A stretch of 64,000 bases of DNA from Tetrapyrgos nigripes (GCA_013368315.1 JAACJM010000036.1:248001-312000); one strand, 5' to 3'. Numbered from the stretch's first letter, positions 1 to 10,859 are shown. Notes: generated by a model not told the origin, from the letters alone. Translations and numbers: made by a program.

Positions 1-332
1 TGCATACCAAAAGACGACATAATCTGCTGGATAGTTGTCCCATTGAATGAGCCAACATTCCCCTCGACGCAATTATTGGAATCCCATTGGTTGGAATCGG
101 TGTTGTGCGAGAATGCAGCCGTAAAGTTTTGGGTGTTGTAGGAGCCTCTCGTCGTGCTGCTATTGTGGCTTGTAGAGACGCGTTGGCTACCATGTACAGT
201 GTTATAAACCACTTGAATGTCAGAGCGATCGTGGTGGTTGTTGATATTCCCGGAAGTGTGATATGCGGGCGAGGGACCTCTCCTCTGTTCAACAGGGGAT
301 TGTGTCCGGTGTTGGTGACGAGAGTTGGACAT
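1..332 (-). pseudogene. Asn/Ser-rich family protein, copy 1 (partial, at window edge)
   Basis: This is one exon of the Asn/Ser-rich family found three more times in the window (5389-6948, 14582-16150, 23898-25214). It carries the family signature NNHHDRSDIQVVYNTVHGSQ, then STSHN and DSNQWDSNNCVEGNVGSFNG. It ends at a donor-like GTATGC at the left edge, so the later exons lie outside the window. The other copies begin with a tiny exon coding MSAQ, followed by a segment with RRQQDRE. Here neither is visible: the reading opens at an ATG directly before SNSRHQHRTQSP. The copy has therefore lost its 5' exon or is 5'-truncated. The function of the family is not known to me. A working gene with a new start is possible, but a remnant is more likely. 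Confidence 0.5.
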
Positions 333-399
333 AGTTGGAAAGAATTCGCAGAACGAGCGAAATGTATGAGCGAGAGGAGAAAGAAAGGAAGATGTGGGT

Positions 400-719
400 A
401 GAGGAGAAGGAGAATAAAGAGCATGCTGATTACGCGTCCTTATTTATGGGACGAGCCAGGAACATACATCCTTTTCTGTCGACACGGCAGACTCGGCACC
501 ATGCACCTCCGCACATTCTCTGTCAAGCTTTCGTCGAGGAACCAGTGCAGACCAGTGTCTAGCTTGGGGCCCAACCTGACGGTTCTATGGGTGGCGGAGA
601 CACCATAAGCGATTATCGATTATCGATTATCTATTGCCTATATACGGAAAAACAGCCAACGAACTCCGCTTAGATTTACCCGTTTTGTACTTACCGCCGT
701 CTATTGAAAGTCTACTCTT
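400..719. repeat. Duplicated segment, copy of about 12690-12986
   Basis: About 320 bp nearly identical to about 12690-12986. Shared landmarks are the GAGCATGCTGATTACG start, a tandem CGATTATCGATTATCGATTA run and the CTATTGAAAGTCTACTCTT end. In the second copy the sequence continues directly into what is found here only after position 3863. That shows the intervening 3.1 kb was inserted. No gene is recognised in it. Confidence 0.85.
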
Positions 720-920
720 CACCTGTACATCACCTGATCCGAAGTGCATAGACATGCCAAGCCTACCGGGTTATGGCAATTGTACACTAATGAAAGTTGT
801 TATATCTCAGACACTGCCAATAATTCTGTGAATATCGTCTACTATCTCTCTTCTAGGAAACATCAAACTCCTCCCATACGAGGTAGGCACCTCGTGAGGT
901 CTCTTCGGAAGCACATCCGG
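720..920 (+). repeat. Left terminal inverted repeat of the 3.1-kb element
   Basis: It pairs with the reverse complement of about 3655-3855. Both share CACCT-TACATCAC, ATGCCAAGCCTACC, GTTATG-C-ATTGTAC, AAAGTTGTT and ACTGCCA near the tip, and then CTCTTCTA, GGTAGG and GGTCTCT further in. The outer 110 bp are the most similar. Confidence 0.8.
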
Positions 921-3654
921 GAGGTAATCAGCCCTGAGATGTCCGTCCCGCCTTCAACGACGTCATGATCGAAACTTCCCATACTGCTCATCAACCATCA
1001 CCACCATCATCACCGTCCGCTCGTCGTGCTCGCTTATCCCTCCCACTGCTTATCTCATTTTCCCGACCTCGCACCTTCCCACACCCGCTCGCTATCCACC
1101 ACCGCCATCAAATCCCTTTGTTCGCTGTCCCCTCGGCTATATCTCCCCTCGCTTATATCTTCGTGTACTTACGTCGGTTCTGCCCGCCCGTACGCTTGAT
1201 GTTGTATGCCTCCCTCCCCGTTGTGCCAGACCGCTATGCGGGTAATTGTTCCTTCTCTTTTGCAAGACCCGGCTAATATCGCAGAGACATATGTATTGAC
1301 TTAGATACTCATAAACGTGTGTATATCGACTTGCAATATATGTATGCTTCTCTTTTTCTACATAAATCTTGCGTGGATCCCCAACATTTTTGTTATGGCG
1401 CTTACGGTGAGCCACATAGGTATCGTTAATCTGCTTCCAGTCCAAAGTGCTCGTAGAGGCCCTCGAGAATGGCAACAAAGGTGTGCGGCTGTACTAATCG
1501 AGATAAATTCTCACGATAACTGTCCACAATCGCAGCTTATTGAACCGCCTCGGTATGTGCAAGGAACACTTGCAGCGGAACTCGGATGGCACGGAATATG
1601 TACTTCTACATCCCATGTAGCCGCGGAATTTTTTTATCTGCCAATTCCTCGGTGTAGCATTCCTCATGCGACAACGATTCAAAAACAGCCAAAATTCCAT
1701 CCAAAACGACACTTCGTACTCGAATAGAGTCATCGTCACCCTCTGTATAAATCTAAAAAAATTACCAGGGTACTCCCTGATATGTATAATCTTGTTAACA
1801 TCAGTATACCATGCTATTCAAGAGATTTGTAAAGTACACAAGTGGATGATACTTTGGGTTCAAGTTTTGCAGTGGATCCTTGTTCACGAAATGCTCAAAG
1901 TTCAGAACATATCTCGGATGAGGTAGGGTGTGTATTCTTTCACATCTAATCAATGCATATATGTATCCAGTGTCATATTCTAGAGCCATAAGTCTAGATC
2001 TTTTGTTTTGGCTTGGTCATCGTGCTGTACATTGTGCATGCAAATCAGATACAAAAGGCATCCATTATGGTGCAGGACGTAGGCGGGACAAATTTATCCT
2101 ATGCTCAAATGATCTCTGAGTCTTAATATCATTGATAGACCAGGTATATATAACGATTGGAGCTTGCAATTCCGGGTGTCTGGGAGCTGCATATATAAGT
2201 CATATCTTCATATTAAAAACTATCCAAGGGTTGTGGACCTGCCAATAGATCCATTCAAGTATCTCAAACAACATATAAAATATATAGAGCAAGGGGAAAT
2301 GTATCTCAGCTTCTATTCTTGAAAGCGGTCAATGTCGGTGTATAGGCGGGATGACCGACGCGCACGCCTCTATCAGAATATCACCACGCCCTATCAAAAT
2401 ATCACCACGCGGCACGCCTTTCTTTTGGGTGAAAGTTGAAACCTTCGCTTAAATGGTAAACCGGGAATTAACACCTGGGCCCGTTCGTCGACCCGACAGC
2501 AGTACTAGCAGTGACCCGCATTGGACATGTATATAAAAGTATGTACCGTCTAATTCGAAGTGAAATACATCCTCAACAATGAAGTCCTGCATTCACATTG
2601 TACTAGTGTGTTGACTACTACACACCTAGCACAACCATTGTCGTTATTCGGAATTGGACCTTGGTCATGTCTGTAGTACTAAAAATGGAGAGAGACAATA
2701 CAGCCAGCGGGGAGGTGGGAGACAATGTTCGGGGCCCAATAGCCGGAGGATAAGCTAAGTACAGTAAAGGACAGCGACCGACGGACTTTGATGGGGGTGA
2801 TGGTGTGGTCGTACTACCTGCCTTGCAGGTAGAATGACCCTACCTCTAGGCTTTTCCTTCAAGAGTACGGTAACAAGACAAGCCCACGAAGATTCCATCA
2901 TATTCCTTTAATGTCGACTCTCTACGCCTTCAGGCTGTAGTATTCCGTGGCCGTTCGTATTCTACTCTGGAGAAGGAACGATATGGGAGAATGGGTTACG
3001 TGTTTGGGATGTTTAGGGTCTTCTGTTGTTTCTTTTCTTTATCTTTCGTTTCTTTTCATGTTCGTCGCTGTGGCTCTGATGACTGTACTGGCAATGTGGA
3101 TAGGGAGTTGACGGTTCAAGACGACGCTCGGACCACCGAAGCTTCTCCAACGTAGTGTGCGGGAGGAGCACTACGTTGTCGATGAGGTGGATACGGTTGG
3201 TGGTACCCTGGCTCTGAGGACTCGATACGAACTGGAAACTTAGCTGGCTCTAGTAGAATTAACGGTCACATGTATAGTATTTAGACGCGTGTTCCCAATG
3301 GGTGGGAATATTATCTTCCTTTCTCTCTCTCTCTCACTTAGAGTCCAACGAGGCTTCAACTAAGATCATTCAGACGCCAACGCGCTTCTAGACTCTTAGT
3401 TTCAGAGTATAGCTTGGAAGACCAACGTGTTTTCTACTAGGCGAGTGCTCTTATATTCCTTTCTCTTACTTATCTACTCTACCGCCTCTGAGGAGCGGTT
3501 AGATTTAGTATTCTACGCGTAAGCGAGTGTCCGGTATTCCAACTGTATTCTCTGCTTCCCTCTATAGGGTAGACTCTTCTTCCTCAATGGATGATGAGGG
3601 GGTGTGGGAACATGTGATGATACCGCATGGACGGCAGAAAGGGACAGACAGTAC

Positions 3655-3855
3655 AGAGAGATATACTTCTGAGAGACCCTTAGGCCCCTACCACTTATAG
3701 GAAGAGCTTGCACTTACCTTAGAAGAGAAAAGGGAGGCATTAGTCACGGAATTACTGCCAGTGTGTGAGATTCAACAACTTTGATTACTGTACAATCGGC
3801 ATAACGGGGTAGGCTTGGCATTTCTATACGCGTCGGATGTTGTGATGTAGAGGTG
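3655..3855 (-). repeat. Right terminal inverted repeat of the 3.1-kb element
   Basis: Imperfect inverted copy of 720-920. It ends in GTGATGTAGAGGTG immediately before the second CTACTCTT target duplication. Confidence 0.8.
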
Positions 3856-4293
3856 CTACTCTTTACCTCTAGCTTGCCTCTAACTCTAACCACCACCTTT
3901 GTTTCAATCCCCTTCACCTTTATCTTCCTTTAATCACTCTTTTTCCTCTTATATGATTTCAACACCAGTGCTTCCGAGTCCGAATCCCACATCTGAAATG
4001 CCGGAAGAGTCGACGGAAATTCAGCGGTCATTCGTTCTATGAGCCGGTTTTGGATGCATGCTGCAGACTCCTCAAGTCTGGTTCCCTAGGATTTCCTCAT
4101 GATATTAAAATTTTCTACCCGGATTATTGCATTCCGATTTTGTCTTTTGGTCTGGGCTGCAAGCTGTCACACCCAAATTCCTCGCCAAATGCAGCCTGAG
4201 GCCGCATTGTCCAAAGGGCCTGGCAAGATGATCTGATGGTTTCTACTTATTAACGCCTACTACAAGCCACGCAGGTGCGTTGCTGGCTTAGAG

Positions 4294-4591
4294 ATGACTC
4301 ATTTGGTCCAGGCTCAAGATATGCGCCAGAAGTATCATATCCATGCACTGGATATCAACGAAGATACCACGGATCCAGCCGACTGGTGGAAAGTAAGTAG
4401 TACATATCACAGATCAACTCGTTGATTTTATGACTGTATTGATTGATTACTGGTACCAGTCTTATGTGTACGATCCCGTCTCAAAGACCCTTGCATGGGT
4501 CGAGGTGTTGTTAGTGACAGTAGAGCAGCTATTCAAGTCAAAATCGGCCATTACTCGAGAATTGGTGCTTATCTTCGTGACACACACGTAA
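4294..4591 (+). CDS. Small two-exon hypothetical gene, copy A
   Basis: A reading frame opens at the ATG at 4294 (MTHLVQAQDMRQKYHI...), reaches DPADWWK and meets a canonical GTAAGT donor. Translation resumes after TACTGGTACCAG with SYVYDPVSKTLAWVEVLL and stops at TAA (4589-4591). The spliced product is about 77 residues. The copy at 13499-13796 preserves donor, acceptor, frame and stop, with few amino-acid changes. No domain is recognised. An in-frame stop lies just upstream of the ATG, so this may be the tail of a broken larger gene rather than a complete small one. Confidence 0.35.
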
Positions 4592-4599
4592 AAGTTCAA

Positions 4600-5229
4600 G
4601 GAGAAAATATATAGCCCATGATTCGATCATTGATGAATTTCAGTTTGCAGGTAGGTAAGTACCCCATTTTCTGCAATGAAGAACCCGTTTGGAAGTTTTG
4701 TCTAGGCACTCCTCGCTATGGATCAGAGGCATTTCGGCCGATATGGGGATGTTTGCGTGAAAATTTGCTTCCGAATTGTGTAAATGTCCCCACAACAACA
4801 GCCACACTTCCTTATGTTGAGCACGTAGTTTCGAATGCGATGGGTACAACGCACTACACCGAGATCCGAACCACCGTAAACTGACACAATGTCGTGTATG
4901 CTATGCATTACGGTGTCATTACAGAGATGAAAGAACTCGTACACGAGGAGATGGGAGTGCGTGTCTATACATTGAGGATGAAAGGGAATAAATGCTGTAT
5001 GATGTTCTCCGCACCCGTAAGCCCGTACACCCGCACATAGTACACATCATCTTTGAACCGAGCAACTCAGAAAGAAAGACAAGAGTAGGAAGTGAAGCCA
5101 CGATAGCAGAACTACGATAGCACAAGTAACAGCACTGTCAGAAAGCGGGAGAAAAGCTGGAAAGCATGAAAGATTATCTAAAAGAAGGAAAATTTGGTAC
5201 ATTAATTACATTTTCGAATATTTCCTCCG
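4600..5229. other. Duplicated intergenic segment, no gene seen
   Basis: Sequence between the small gene and the Asn/Ser-rich family copy, repeated at about 13805-14425. It contains the short motif TCTAGGCACTCCTCGCTATG at 4701-4720, which recurs near 11833 and, inverted, near 19800. A diverged copy lies at about 13906. Open frames here are short and have no recognisable domain. I see no supported gene. Confidence 0.5.
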
Positions 5230-5285
5230 TCAGTTTTTGGGGTGATGAAGCAAATCCCAGAATACCGCGTCGAACTCCATTTGGC
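5230..5285 (-). other. Possible alternative last exon of family copy 2
   Basis: Read on the minus strand, a CTTCAAG acceptor is followed by a frame coding GQMEFDAVFWDLLHHPKN and a TGA. The acceptor context and phase are the same as those of the upstream last exon (5389-5666), which ends FDAVYQELLH. The equivalent segment of copy 3 (14426-14478) differs by an in-frame 3-bp deletion, and copy 4 uses this ending. That pattern suggests duplicated terminal exons, either of which could be spliced. Confidence 0.4.
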
Positions 5286-5388
5286 CTTGAAGGAAGTGAA
5301 TTAGGAGGAGAGGACTCGAATTTCACTGCGGAAATTGGAGGTTGAGCTCGCCTTAGGGATTTGGCAAAAAACTGGAAAGCATGAAGAA

Positions 5389-6948
5389 TTAATGAAGCAA
5401 CTCCTGGTATACCGCGTCGAATGGAGCCACAAGTTTGGTCCTGTTGGGAATTACATGGCCTTTTGACCGATGGCGGCGAATCTTCTGCATGAGCTGATGT
5501 AGTGGGTCATGGGCAGATTGATCCGCACTACGACCACCGTCTCCCAGACATAATTTGAGGACCTCGTGGTGCCAGTGTTCGAGTCTTAGGTCTTGAAGTT
5601 CTTCGTCATTGTAACCAAGACTGCGACAGGTGGCAATCACTTGCTCCACTTGTTGAAGATTCAGGCCTTGAAGGCGCATCAGGAGGCTAATTACATTGAC
5701 AAAATCGAAGCTTGAGCTCACCTTCAAGTGGGTTTACTGCACCTGCAGTATTGAACGAGTCGGTATTGTTCGATATGGTGTTGCGGGAATTGGAATGGTT
5801 TGAGTTTTCATTGTGAGAATACGCTGTAATGCCGCCAGCGGTATTTAGGTTGAAAGGTACGCTCTGGGAAAAAGGATTGTTTCTTGCCCTCGCGCCAGTG
5901 ATTGCTGCATTGAATTTGAGAATTCGCCCGGGCGATAATTCAGGTTAGTACGCACCTGAAATAGGGTTCTGATCGATACTAACCCCGTTGAAAGCTCTGA
6001 CATTACCCTCGATGCGATTATCGGAGTCAAAGTAGTTGGAATCGACGTTGTACGACCATACAGTGCTACCGCTCTGCTGTTGCGCGTTGAGTAGCTGGCT
6101 ATTGTGGCTAGTCGTTGACCGGTGGTGATTCATGTTGTAACGATGGCTTTCTGTGGCGTTTGCCTGATTCCCAAAACTCTGATAAGTATTGGTTGAGCCG
6201 ACAGGGAACCGTTCTATTCAAGACGTACGTACGTCCGGGGGAGGAGGGGGGTATATCAGCACATTGACAAAGTAGTCGAACAATGATACCTCACCTCGAG
6301 CCGTCGCGTTAAAAGAGTCCCTGTTATTTGATATATTGTTACCGGAAGTGGCGTGATTTGAGTTGTGGTTGTTGGAATACCACGATCCTGAAGTGAAGTT
6401 TGTAGGTACGTGACCGGGAAAGGGCATGGCGTTACTAGTAGATCCTGACCAAATTTCAGTATTCAAAGCTTACGGCGGGATAAGAGAGAAACAATCATAT
6501 TACGTACCGAAGGCCGACATAACCTGCTGGACAGTTGTCCCATTGAATGAGCCAACGTTCCCCTCGACGCAATTATTGGAATCCCAATGGTTGGAACCAA
6601 TGTTGTTCGAGAACACAGAAGTAACATTTTTGGTTTGGTAGGAGTCTGTTGTCGTGCTGTTATTGTGGCTTGTAGAGACGTGTTGGCTACCATGTATAGT
6701 GTTATGAACCACCTGAATGTCAGAGCGATCGTGGATGTTATTGCTATTCCCGGAAGTGTCATATGCGGGCGGATCCCCCGCCTGCTCAACAGGGGATTGT
6801 GTCCGGTATTGGTGACCCATTTCTCTATCTTGCTGACGACGAGCGTTGGACCTCTGCATAGCGTTGTGGTTGTATTGGGACTAAGTAGATTCAAAGTCAG
6901 AGATGAGTCTAGCAAGCGAGAGAATCTTTGACCAACCTGAGCAGACAT
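5389..6948 (-). CDS. Asn/Ser-rich family protein, copy 2 (multi-exon)
   Basis: The start is placed at the ATG at 6946-6948. The first exon codes only MSAQ and ends at a GT donor; translation resumes after an acceptor with SQYNHNAMQRSNARRQQDRE. Later exons carry HDRSDIQVVHNTIHGSQ, NNIGSNHWDSNNCVEGNVGS, then GSTSNAMPFPGHVPTNFTSG, VWSYNVDSNYFDSDNRIEGN and NSNHSNSRNTISNNTDSFN. Similar Asn-rich repeats therefore recur along the protein. The last exon (5389-5666) is different in character: GLNLQQVEQVIATCRSLGYN, LRLEHWHHEVLKLCLGDGG, then a basic tail. No signal peptide, membrane segment or known domain was seen. Intron boundaries were read by eye and some may be off. The gene lies in the left arm of an inverted duplication and is close to copy 3. 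Function unknown. Confidence 0.55.
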
Positions 6949-7099
6949 GGTCAAAAGCGAAGGATGTGATTGAAGATGGTAGAAGTTGCAGATGTAGGGA
7001 AGTAGCTGAAGATCTATCGATGAGCGTCTGCCTTTCCCCATCTTTGACTGCGCCTTTTATCGTTCGTCTGGCCAGCTATTCAGTTCCTTTGGAACAGGG

Positions 7100-8580
7100 A
7101 CCCTTAGAGTGACCTTCAGCTTCATGCCTCGTCCGTACGCCGTGGCGACAGAGCAAGAATTGTTTCCACAACTGATGGAGCTAACATCTATTTACTTCAA
7201 CAGCTCGAAGTTCATTAAGAGCGGAGCTTTTCGACGCCGACACCGCCGTCAGGTTCGAGAACGTGAATATGCGCTTCTATTTGGGCTATAGTTTAGATCT
7301 CACCACTAAACCCTAAACCCTCAGACGGTCGACAGGGTTTTGAAACATAGGAACAAGCTGGTGAGTCAGGTAGGAAGGATGACATCGATGGCCGCTCCAT
7401 TCCCGCTCCATGACGAGGAAAGCATACATGAACTTCAAATTCAGCGCTCAGCGCTCAGCACCCAGCTTCAAATTCGAATGCAGAACGATTCGAATCAACA
7501 TCTTGGCATGTTGGCATGTTTCCTGACCAAAAGTTACAATCCGTCCGAGGTGGAGGCACCTATCCCAGTATGGAACGAAAAACCAATCGAGGAACTACCG
7601 ATAGACCGTATAGGTAGCATTGCGTCTCATTGCATCAGGAGGTCACTAAAAACGTGCTGCGGCAATGTTTAGTAGTGGTCAGGGATACCGGACGTTCAAT
7701 GGAGCCTCCCCTTCGCGGGAAGTCCTGTGGTGAAATTGTACAAGGCAGCAGTATTGGTCTTTCATCGCGTAATTGCAAGACTCTAGATCTTTCGAGGAAT
7801 GACAGGTAGACCAAATGTAGGTGTAAGAATGTACTCTTTGCGACTGCTAATATTTGACCAGGGAAGCGGCTTCAATGTGGATGTGCGGCCAGCATTGAAC
7901 CGAGATGATCTCGGAGACGACCAGGGTCAAAGGAGAACTTCGAAAAATCATCAATGATTCATCATCTCGCTTGTCAAGGTCCTATGTCCGACAATGTCCG
8001 CATTCGAGCTCTTTATCATCCATATGTACAAACAAAGGATGTCGTGCGGTCTAGACCTTCTGGCCTTCTCCGCGGCAACATCGCGACGCGTCCTTTAGCT
8101 GCAGCCTGTCATCACAAGAAAACGTTCAGCGAAAAAGCTCGCAGCTCAGCTTTCTGAAACACAGTGGTTACCAAGAGCAATCAAGGTTGGCGCCTTGCCA
8201 CGAGGCCCTTCTCCAGTTATTCATCTTGAGAAGAATGAACGTAGCAATGCAATATATGTATGTAGCCAGACACGAGTCCAGAGAGAATAGGAGAGAATTT
8301 AGTTCGGGAATTGTTCGGGGTGTAGCATGTGCTCGAAGCGGCACAGATCCGTGGCCACAGGCGCAACTTGTGTGGGAGGGTCCTACCTCGCGTAGATAGC
8401 CAAACTGTACATGTTCATTTTTCATTTTTCGATCATCGACGGATGAAACTTTAAGTCGCGCGAAGAGCGAAGAAAATTGGAATATATAACGTGTCATATA
8501 ACAGAAAATTGTGTTAGTAACACAGTTGTGACATACCTATATACCACTACAGTACAACAGAGATGATGTAGCAGTGACCA
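7100..8580. repeat. Duplicated flank, inverted copy at about 22240-23800
   Basis: This stretch upstream of family copy 2 recurs in inverted orientation upstream of copy 4. Shared landmarks are CACCACTAAACCCTAAACCCT near 7300 (its reverse complement lies near 23520), the CGAACGATACAAG/GAACGAAAAACC surroundings, and the block around 8340-8420 matching 22260-22350. The frames at 7340-7672 and 8168-8497 are not preserved cleanly between copies, so I call no gene here. Confidence 0.65.
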
Positions 8581-8684
8581 GCTAGCGACTACTTAAGAAA
8601 CTGGGAGATGTCCCAAGCACCAGGCTTCCCTTTGGGAGCTTGAGACACCAGAGTCAAGCTCATCGTTGCACCATCAGCCGATGC

Positions 8685-9644
8685 CCTCCATCCACCAAAC
8701 CCACGAACCCACGAAGCTGATGAAGGAGACGAAGTACTAGCGGTATGAAACGTGAAGAGTTTGGCAGGATCATACAATGCCGAACAGGACACGGCTTCAT
8801 TGGCGAGTACTACAAACGTTTCGTACCTGATGAGAACGTTGACTGCTCCTGTGGCTAGTCTCTCTCAGCCAGACCCTAATGTAGTTAGGCCCTGTGGCGA
8901 AGCTTTACAAACCCGGGTACACATCCTCTGTGTCTGCCCCTATATGAACCACACCGTGACCTACTCCATGAGGTGTCTGAAAACCTTGAACTCCCCGAGC
9001 TACTGGGTACCAAGGATGGCATTGAAGCCCTCACGGAGTTCATTAAGAAGTCCGGTGCATTCACCAAAACTGGAAAGCCCCCACGCGAACCCCAGGCCCC
9101 TGCATACCGGCCTTTTGACGAGACAGCTCTAATGCTGAACGACGAGTACTGGGAAGACCTCACAGAAGGCCAGGAACGAGTTGTTGTGACACATGGAGAA
9201 GCAGTCGACGATGAACCCAGGGACCTCGGATAGAACATCTGAGCACACCTGCCCAATCACCTACCACCTCTACAACCCTGCGTGTGTACGTCAGGGAGTA
9301 CGAGATCCCCGTCGATGAAGGGGCTAGTAAAACGCCCTGAGGCAAGTTCTTTCTCCTCCACCCTGTTCCGACTATTTTTCTCTCGGTAATCTTTCACCAA
9401 AAAGCCATCTTACAACCGAACACCCCACACATCTACACACACACCACGAAACCCCAACACGACCTCTTAGTTCGGTAAACAACTCAGTCAAACCAACGTG
9501 TGGATGAGGACAGCCTGTCCCGGAACCGGAACTATACTTAGAAATACCGAATACTGTACATGTGTAGCTACTCATTTGGGGTAGCCTGCCCAGACGCCTT
9601 GGCCGTAGGTCTGGCGTCGTTAAATAAAGAGACAAAAAAAAAAA
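8685..9644 (+). mobile_element. 5'-truncated non-LTR retrotransposon (LINE) with 13-bp TSD
   Basis: The insert is flanked by the direct repeat CATCAGCCGATGC at 8672-8684 and 9645-9657 and ends in a 3' A-rich tail (about 9634-9644). Its coding remnant reads QCRTGHGFIGEYYKRFVPDE, then a cysteine/histidine cluster (DCSCG, HILCVCPYMN), then the tail ELPELLGTKDGIEALTEFI and KSGAFTKTGKP. From family knowledge this is the extreme C-terminus of Agaricomycete LINE ORF2 proteins (reverse transcriptase with RNase H-like end). A roughly 45-bp insertion and a frame change split the remnant. About 400 bp of 3' UTR follow the stop at 9233. Reverse transcriptase and endonuclease domains are absent, so it is dead. 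Confidence 0.85.
8973..9233 (+). pseudogene. LINE ORF2 C-terminal remnant
   Basis: Frame coding SENLELPELLGTKDGIEALT and SGAFTKTGKPPREPQAPAYR, ending in TAG at 9231-9233. This is the conserved C-terminal tail seen after the cysteine cluster in Agaricomycete non-LTR ORF2 proteins. The cysteine cluster itself lies upstream in another frame (about 8840-8960), so the remnant is frameshifted. It belongs to the truncated LINE at 8685-9644. Confidence 0.75.
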
Positions 9645-9727
9645 CATCAGCCGATGCTCCTGGCCCTAGTCTCCCCTAGGCAGACTGATGATATACACGA
9701 CGGATGTGTGTATATATCAAGTATATA

Positions 9728-10202
9728 TAGTCTGTTAGGACGCGCGTCGCTTTTAGCCGCCAGCGGCTTATTAGTCATAAACCCAAAAAAGGAAATCATG
9801 TATCAATCACGTATCTTACCGTCTTTTGTATTGTATTCTACCAGATGTACTTAGTTGTCCTTGCAAAAGTTGATTACAGCTTCCGAAGTCAGTAGACTTA
9901 AATTTGACCATGAAAAGCGGTCAACAACCGCTCAGAACGAGCCCGCAGCATATCGGACAATGCCGTGGTGCACTGCCACAGCAGAACGCGGATTGCGAAT
10001 GAACAAATTTTGGGCTTCTTTCACGCTGAAATTTTCTCTGAGCGCGTAGAATGTCCTCAAGCAGCCTGTACTATGTCAAAATCTTCGGAAACTCACAGGA
10101 AGATGGCAAACTCGAAAGGTATGACTCACGTGCATTTTCTTTTTGGGTTTATTACTAATAAGCCATCAACGGCTAAAAAACGACGCGGCTACTACAGGAC
10201 TA
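9728..10202. mobile_element. MITE-like element with TIRs of about 70 bp
   Basis: The left end (TAGTCTGTTAGGACGCGCGT, continuing to about 9810) is the imperfect inverse of the right end (about 10117-10202, finishing CTACAGGACTA). Both share TTTTAGCCG, GGCTTATTAGT and ATAAACCCAAAAA. The interior of about 300 bp has no convincing gene. The ends start with TA, and the left flank is a run of TA dinucleotides, so a TA target is possible but not proven. The element lies inside the left duplication arm; I did not find it in the right arm. Confidence 0.65.
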
Positions 10203-10605
10203 TCCTGGCCCCAAGTAGTCAAGAGGCTGATAAGCTTCTGGTCATCTAGCTTGATGTACAATGTTGAACCGGATCTGAGAGCTTATGACTCAGACTGACT
10301 GTCATGTCGTCAGAGAATCATCCACACCAAATCAGCGAGATTGAAAGAGTTGTCTGAGCGGATAAAGTCTTCGCAGTGCTTGAGAAGAGCTTGTTGGGCC
10401 ATTTGCAATGAGGGCTCTGGCGGTGCTGGCAACTCGACCGACGTTAAAATTTTCGCTGTCGGAAGTTGTTTCCAGTCCGTCTCCCGCTACCATACGCATC
10501 ATGAATTGACCGGCGGCGTCGGGATCCTCTCAGGAATAAATCACAATATCTCACTGAGCATTTTGGACCCCAGCTTGTGAATAATGTGTGATATATAACA
10601 TGTTA

Positions 10606-10839
10606 CTAACATTTCGATAACAAAAAACCCAGCCCTAGATGAAAGTCTTGACCTCTTAGAGTAAGACCGAGAGATTCTGTGATATTGCCTAGTAGCGCGC
10701 TTTGCCACTGCAATATCTCATCTTCAACTGAAGAGAAGGGCAAATATGCGCGGAATCTGTTGAAATTTTCTTCTTGAGTCGCTGTGAGTCCCAGCACACG
10801 AGAGCGAGATGCAGCAAGAGAATGAGTATATTCCGTCAA
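10606..10839 (-). pseudogene. Unknown ORF fragment shared by both duplication arms
   Basis: Minus-strand frame with RSRVLGLTATQEENFNRFRA, then FSSVEDEILQWQSALLGNIT and a short tail. The right arm (about 22080-22230, opposite orientation) keeps SSVEDEILQ-RQSALLSNVT but is then broken by a stop. The neighbouring blocks 11080-11400 and 21720-22040 are also homologous between the arms and may be further exons of the same lost gene. I do not recognise the family. Confidence 0.35.
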
Positions 10840-10859
10840 GTTATCCTGCTAGATGACGG

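Larger units (their letters stand above)
720..3855. mobile_element. Non-autonomous DNA transposon, long TIRs, 8-bp TSD
   Basis: The sequence from 720 (CACCTGTACATCAC...) is mirrored, imperfectly, by the reverse complement of the sequence ending at 3855 (...GTGATGTAGAGGTG). Similarity continues inward for roughly 200 bp on each side. The element is flanked by the 8-bp direct repeat CTACTCTT (712-719 and 3856-3863). The related segment at 12979-12986 has a single CTACTCTT and no insert, so it is an empty site. No transposase-like reading frame was recognised; the interior (about 930-3650) has only short frames and a small CT-rich run near 3320. An 8-bp duplication with long TIRs fits Mutator-like elements. 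KDZ-type (Kyakuja-Dileera-Zisupton) or hAT relatives, which also make about 8-bp duplications, cannot be excluded. Confidence 0.85.

Noticed and set aside
4618..4884. 88-residue frame in duplicated intergenic DNA
   Set aside because: The copy near 13.9 kb has indels and a stop that break it, with no recognisable motif.
7300..7322. Telomere-like CCCTAAACCCT sequence (also inverted near 23520)
   Set aside because: Only two units, duplicated as part of the arms; too short to claim an interstitial telomere.
8168..8497. 109-residue minus-strand frame
   Set aside because: The inverted counterpart near 22.3 kb does not keep the frame; most likely non-coding repeat.
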